Positions 60,856 through 64,000 of a DNA stretch of 64,000 nucleotides are shown piece by piece. A program made the position numbers and the translations under genes. The notes beneath the pieces are model-generated. The model ran no database searches. It saw nothing but the letters and a program-made list of their open reading frames with translations, and was not told the origin of the DNA. This stretch comes from Nocardia anaemiae NBRC 100462 (GTDB taxonomy: Bacteria; Actinomycetota; Actinomycetes; Mycobacteriales; Mycobacteriaceae), in the NCBI RefSeq assembly GCF_001612725.1, contig NZ_BDAZ01000014.1, forward strand, positions 1 to 64,000, written 5' to 3'. The stretch's first letter is position 1. Each line of letters starts with the position of its first letter.

Positions 60856-61632
60856 ATGACTTCGCACGCCCTAGGTGCCGACCTCGAGAAATCGGCCGCC
60901 GCCACAACCGTGGCGGCCCGCGCCATCGACCTGGTGAAGGTCTATGGACACGGAGACACACAGGTCAGGGCACTGGATGGGATATCGGCAGAGTTCGTGA
61001 AGGGGGAGTTCACCGCGATCATGGGGCCCTCCGGATCGGGCAAATCGACCCTGATGCACTGTCTGGCCGGGCTGGACAGTGCCAGCACCGGAACCGTGCG
61101 GATCGGCGATACCGATCTCGCCGGGCTCTCCGATAAGCAGATGACCCGGCTGCGGCGCGATCGCATCGGGTTCGTCTTCCAGGCGTTCAACCTGGTGCCG
61201 ACACTGACCGCGCAGGAGAACATCACCCTGCCGCTGGATATCGCGGGCCGCAAACCCGACCAGGACTGGCTGGATACGGTCATCAAGCGGCTCGGACTCA
61301 CCGATCGACTCACGCACCGGCCGAGCGAACTGTCCGGTGGACAGCAGCAGCGCGTGGCATGTGCGCGTGCGCTGGCCGGTAAGCCGGAGATCATCTTCGG
61401 TGACGAGCCGACCGGCAATCTCGACTCGCGCGCCTCGGAGGAGGTCCTCTCCATCCTGCGCGCGGCGGTGGACGAATTCGGGCAGACGGTCGTCATCGTC
61501 ACCCACGAGCCGCATGCGGCCGGATATGCCGACCGGGTGGTGTTCCTCGCCGACGGTCGCATTGTCGACGAGTTGCGTGATCCGACCGCCGAATCGGTAC
61601 TCGACAAGATGAAGTCGCTGGAGCAGGTGTAA
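60856..61632 (+). CDS. ABC transporter ATP-binding protein, MacB/LolD type
   Basis: 258 residues. Walker A GPSGSGKST, Q-loop VFQAFNLVPTLTAQENI, signature LSGGQQQRVACARAL and Walker B IIFGDEPTGNLDS, all complete. The extended EPTGNLD region and length fit the MacB/LolD class that powers FtsX-like permeases. The permease gene starts 1 bp inside the stop codon (TAATG), so the two form one transporter for envelope lipids, peptides or drugs. Confidence 0.92.
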   Translation: MTSHALGADLEKSAAATTVAARAIDLVKVYGHGDTQVRALDGISAEFVKGEFTAIMGPSGSGKSTLMHCLAGLDSASTGTVRIGDTDLAGLSDKQMTRLRRDRIGFVFQAFNLVPTLTAQENITLPLDIAGRKPDQDWLDTVIKRLGLTDRLTHRPSELSGGQQQRVACARALAGKPEIIFGDEPTGNLDSRASEEVLSILRAAVDEFGQTVVIVTHEPHAAGYADRVVFLADGRIVDELRDPTAESVLDKMKSLEQV

Positions 61633-64000
61633 TGAGTGGCAGACCGATGCGCAAGGTGGTCTTGCGCAATCTCGCCGCGCACAAGGTGCGATTGGCACTG
61701 ACCCTACTATCGGTGGTACTCGGAACCGCCTTCATCGCAGGCTCGTTCGTCTTCACCGATACGCTGCAGCGCACCTTCGACGGCATCTTCGCCAATCAGG
61801 CCAAGGGCGTCGATGTGCGGGTGAGTCCGCAAAAGCAACAGGCACAGGGCATTCCGCTCAGCGTGGTCGATCAGATCTCGAAGATGGACGGCGTGCGGGC
61901 GGTCGCACCGAGCGTCAACGGACCGCTGGTGCTGCTGTATCCGGATGGCAAGAAGGCCGTACAGACCGGTGGCGCACCGACTTTCGGTCAGTCCTATATT
62001 CCGCCGGACAAGGCGGTCGCCGAACCAGATAAGTTCGTGCAGGGCGCCCCGCCCGCACACCCAGGTGAAATCGCGCTCAATACCGGTGGCGCCGAACGCG
62101 CGGGTCTGCATGTCGGTGACAAGACCAAGGTGCTGATTCCCTCACACGGCAACCCGATCGACGTCACCCTCACCGGAATCTATCAAGTCCCCTCGGACAC
62201 CGGCGGATTCATCGGCGTGCTGTTCGACGACGCGCAGGCGCGCCAGCTGTTCACCGACGGCTCGCATGTCGCCTATGTCGATATCGCGGCCGCCGCCGGT
62301 ACGCCCGGCGACGACCTGCGCGACAGGATCGCGAACGTGCTGGTGGATTACAAGGTGCAGAACGGCGATCAGGTGCGCGCCGATCTGAAGAAGGAAGTCT
62401 CCAACGCGCTCAACTTCATCAATTACTTCCTACTCGCCTTCGGTGCGATCGCACTGATCGTCGGCACCTTCATCATCTACAACACCTTCTCGATGATCGT
62501 GGCCCAGCGGCTGCGTGAGTTGGCGCTATTGCGCGCGGTCGGCGCGAGTCGACAACAGGTGGGCCGATCCGTGGTGGCGGAGGCCCTGGTAATCGGATTG
62601 ATCGGCAGCGCAATCGGTTTGGCGGGCGGCATCGGTCTGGCCTACGGGCTTTCGGCGCTGCTCAACGCATTCGATCTCGGCCTGCCGACCGGATCGCTGA
62701 CGGTGCTGCCGCGCACGGTGATCGTCGGCCTGCTCGTCGGCCTGCTGGTAACGGTCGTCAGCGCCTATGCGCCCGCCCGCCGCGCCGCCAAGATTCCACC
62801 GGTGGAGGCCATGCGCGAGGAATTCGCCTCGACCGTGGACTCGCTGCGACTGCGGACCGGAATCGGGATTGCGCTGGCCGTCGCGGGCGTGGTTCTGGTG
62901 GTGCTCGGCGCGCAGAAGACCGGCGGCCATGCCGCATTGACGGTCGGGATCGGCGCGCTCGGCCTGATTTTCGCGGTACTGCTCGCCGCACCCGCATTGT
63001 CCCGGCCGGTGGTGGGCGGGCTCGGGGTGCTGCTGCGGCCGTTCGGGTCGATCGGCCGGATGTCGCGCAATAATGCCGCGCGCAACCCACGGCGCACTGC
63101 CGCAACGGCTTTCGCGCTCACCCTCGGTTTGATGTTGGTGACCGCGATCGGCATGCTCGGCGCATCGGCGAAGGCCAGCGTGAGCGTGCTCGTCGACAAG
63201 GGGGTGAAGGCCGACTATGTGCTGGCCGGACCACAGATGATCGGTGTGCCGCTCGGCGCGAGCGATGCGGTGCGCAAATCGGTGCCCGGGGTGGCGGATG
63301 TGGTCGGCTTGCGCGGTGTCGCGTTCAAGATCGGCGATGAGCAGGTGGGCGGCACCGAATTCGACGGCTCGCCCGGCAGTGTCATCAACTACGACATGAT
63401 CAAGGGCACCAGCACGCTGGGTGATCACGATGTCATGGTGTCGGAGGACGAGGCCGATAAGCGCGGCTGGAAGGTCGGCGATCAGGTCAGCGTGACGAGC
63501 CTGGGGTTCAAGAAGATTCCGGTCGAGGTGGTCGGCATCTACAAGAAGACACCGCTGCTCGGCCCACTGGTGGTGTCGCCGGTCATGTACGACGAGGTGA
63601 TGCCGGTCAACTTCCGGACCAACCTGTTCATGTTCGTCAAGGCGAAGCCCGGTGCCGATCTGAACCAGATGCGCACCGATCTGGAGAATGCGACCGAGCA
63701 ATTCGTCGTGGTCCAAGTGCAGGACCGGGAGGAGTTCAAGGGCGCGCAGGGCAAGCAGATCAATACGTTGCTCGCCATCCTGTACGGACTGCTCGCGCTG
63801 GCGGTGGTGATCGCCATTCTCGGCATCGTCAATACTCTGGCGCTGTCGGTGGTGGAGCGTCGTCGCGAGATCGGCATGTTGCGCGCAGTCGGCATGCAAC
63901 GAGCGCAGGTACGCCGGACCATCTATCTGGAATCCATGCTGATAGCGGTATTCGGTGCGATCGTCGGGATGCTGCTCGGTCTCGGTCTCGGTGTCGGCTT
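61632..64000 (+). CDS. FtsX-like ABC permease (partial, runs off the right edge)
   Basis: About 790 codons are present without a stop. Starts MSGRPMRKVVLRNLAAHKVRLAL, first membrane segment LTLLSVVLGTAFIAGSFVFTD, then a large extracytoplasmic (MacB_PCD-like) domain, the membrane block NALNFINYFLLAFGAIALIVGTFIIYNTFSMIV with RLRELALLRAVGASR, a second internal duplication (NNAARNPRRTAATAFALTLGLMLV) and another FtsX block (RRREIGMLRAVGM). Two FtsX-type halves are typical of actinobacterial permeases of 800-850 residues, so little of the protein is missing. Confidence 0.9.
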   Translation, partial: MSGRPMRKVVLRNLAAHKVRLALTLLSVVLGTAFIAGSFVFTDTLQRTFDGIFANQAKGVDVRVSPQKQQAQGIPLSVVDQISKMDGVRAVAPSVNGPLVLLYPDGKKAVQTGGAPTFGQSYIPPDKAVAEPDKFVQGAPPAHPGEIALNTGGAERAGLHVGDKTKVLIPSHGNPIDVTLTGIYQVPSDTGGFIGVLFDDAQARQLFTDGSHVAYVDIAAAAGTPGDDLRDRIANVLVDYKVQNGDQVRADLKKEVSNALNFINYFLLAFGAIALIVGTFIIYNTFSMIVAQRLRELALLRAVGASRQQVGRSVVAEALVIGLIGSAIGLAGGIGLAYGLSALLNAFDLGLPTGSLTVLPRTVIVGLLVGLLVTVVSAYAPARRAAKIPPVEAMREEFASTVDSLRLRTGIGIALAVAGVVLVVLGAQKTGGHAALTVGIGALGLIFAVLLAAPALSRPVVGGLGVLLRPFGSIGRMSRNNAARNPRRTAATAFALTLGLMLVTAIGMLGASAKASVSVLVDKGVKADYVLAGPQMIGVPLGASDAVRKSVPGVADVVGLRGVAFKIGDEQVGGTEFDGSPGSVINYDMIKGTSTLGDHDVMVSEDEADKRGWKVGDQVSVTSLGFKKIPVEVVGIYKKTPLLGPLVVSPVMYDEVMPVNFRTNLFMFVKAKPGADLNQMRTDLENATEQFVVVQVQDREEFKGAQGKQINTLLAILYGLLALAVVIAILGIVNTLALSVVERRREIGMLRAVGMQRAQVRRTIYLESMLIAVFGAIVGMLLGLGLGVG

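Noticed and set aside
62526..63899. Minus-strand frame of about 457 codons opposite the FtsX-like permease
   Set aside because: Shadow frame; the plus-strand permease shows clear membrane segments and family motifs.

Overview
The window is typical chromosomal DNA of a mycolic-acid actinobacterium, most likely a Nocardia or close relative. The GC content is high, GTG and TTG starts are frequent, and stop/start overlaps of 1-4 bp are common. Several genes look very close to Mycobacterium tuberculosis proteins recalled from memory: Kgd, CYP51, DeaD, endonuclease IV, a PtpB-type phosphatase, an EspG/PPE locus, and the Rv0763c-Rv0771 cluster. No rRNA, tRNA, CRISPR array, insertion sequence or prophage was seen.

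Layout. 1-6.6 kb (minus strand): N-terminus of kgd running off the left edge, a fused two-in-one ABC exporter, an ABC-2 permease/ATPase pair and an EcsC-like protein. 6.7-12.8 kb: Xi-class GST, a crotonase, an acyl-CoA-synthetase-like protein without its C-terminal lid, a PtpB-like phosphatase, a TetR-like protein without a DNA-binding domain, and a D-threonine-aldolase-like PLP enzyme. 12.9-20.4 kb: a RecB-nuclease/helicase protein whose catalytic motifs look eroded, the DEAD-box helicase deaD, a nitrilase-family amidase, a phosphoribosyltransferase and a gamma-carbonic-anhydrase-like protein. 20.4-22.9 kb: an orphan type VII secretion trio (EspG, PPE-like, PE/WXG-like). 23-32.6 kb: lipase-like hydrolase, secreted SMP-30-like propeller, YjbR protein, WYL regulator facing an epoxide hydrolase, a secreted protein, two acyl-CoA dehydrogenases, a lipoprotein, a small membrane protein and a GNAT. 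32.8-37.7 kb: HMG-CoA-lyase-like enzyme with a CaiB-type CoA-transferase, a TauD dioxygenase and endonuclease IV, separated by repeat-rich spacers. 37.8-42 kb: twin Ser/Thr kinases and a PEP-mutase/isocitrate-lyase family enzyme.

42.4-59.5 kb is the most coherent block, a sterol-type catabolic and modification region. It holds cyp51, a CYP125-like P450, an aldehyde dehydrogenase, a FadD19-like ligase, an unknown 414-residue protein, an NTF2-fold protein, a 3Fe-4S-type ferredoxin, an SDR and a CYP123-like P450 on the minus strand. Divergent from these are an aldehyde dehydrogenase, an SDR, a 3-hydroxyisobutyrate-dehydrogenase-like enzyme, a carboxymuconolactone-decarboxylase-like protein, a KstD-like flavoprotein and a TetR regulator. 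I find three sites resembling KstR boxes (core AACNNGTT) and a second, different operator family (AGACACRTGTCC / GTCCAGACA) in front of cyp51, in the divergent promoter region and over the start codon of the TetR gene. This suggests a dual-regulator sterol regulon.

59.5-64 kb: a HicAB-like toxin-antitoxin pair with an apparent leaderless promoter, beside a partial duplicate of the thioesterase gene that follows, then a MacB-type ABC ATPase and an FtsX-like permease running off the right edge.

Non-coding structures worth attention are two 62-bp palindromic elements with identical ends (32782-32843 and 40993-41054), a tandem duplication at the start of the HMG-CoA-lyase-like gene, decaying tandem DUF397 remnants before cyp51, and a cluster of short repeats plus a minisatellite at 36.5-36.9 kb. 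All functional calls are from reading the sequence; no database search was run.
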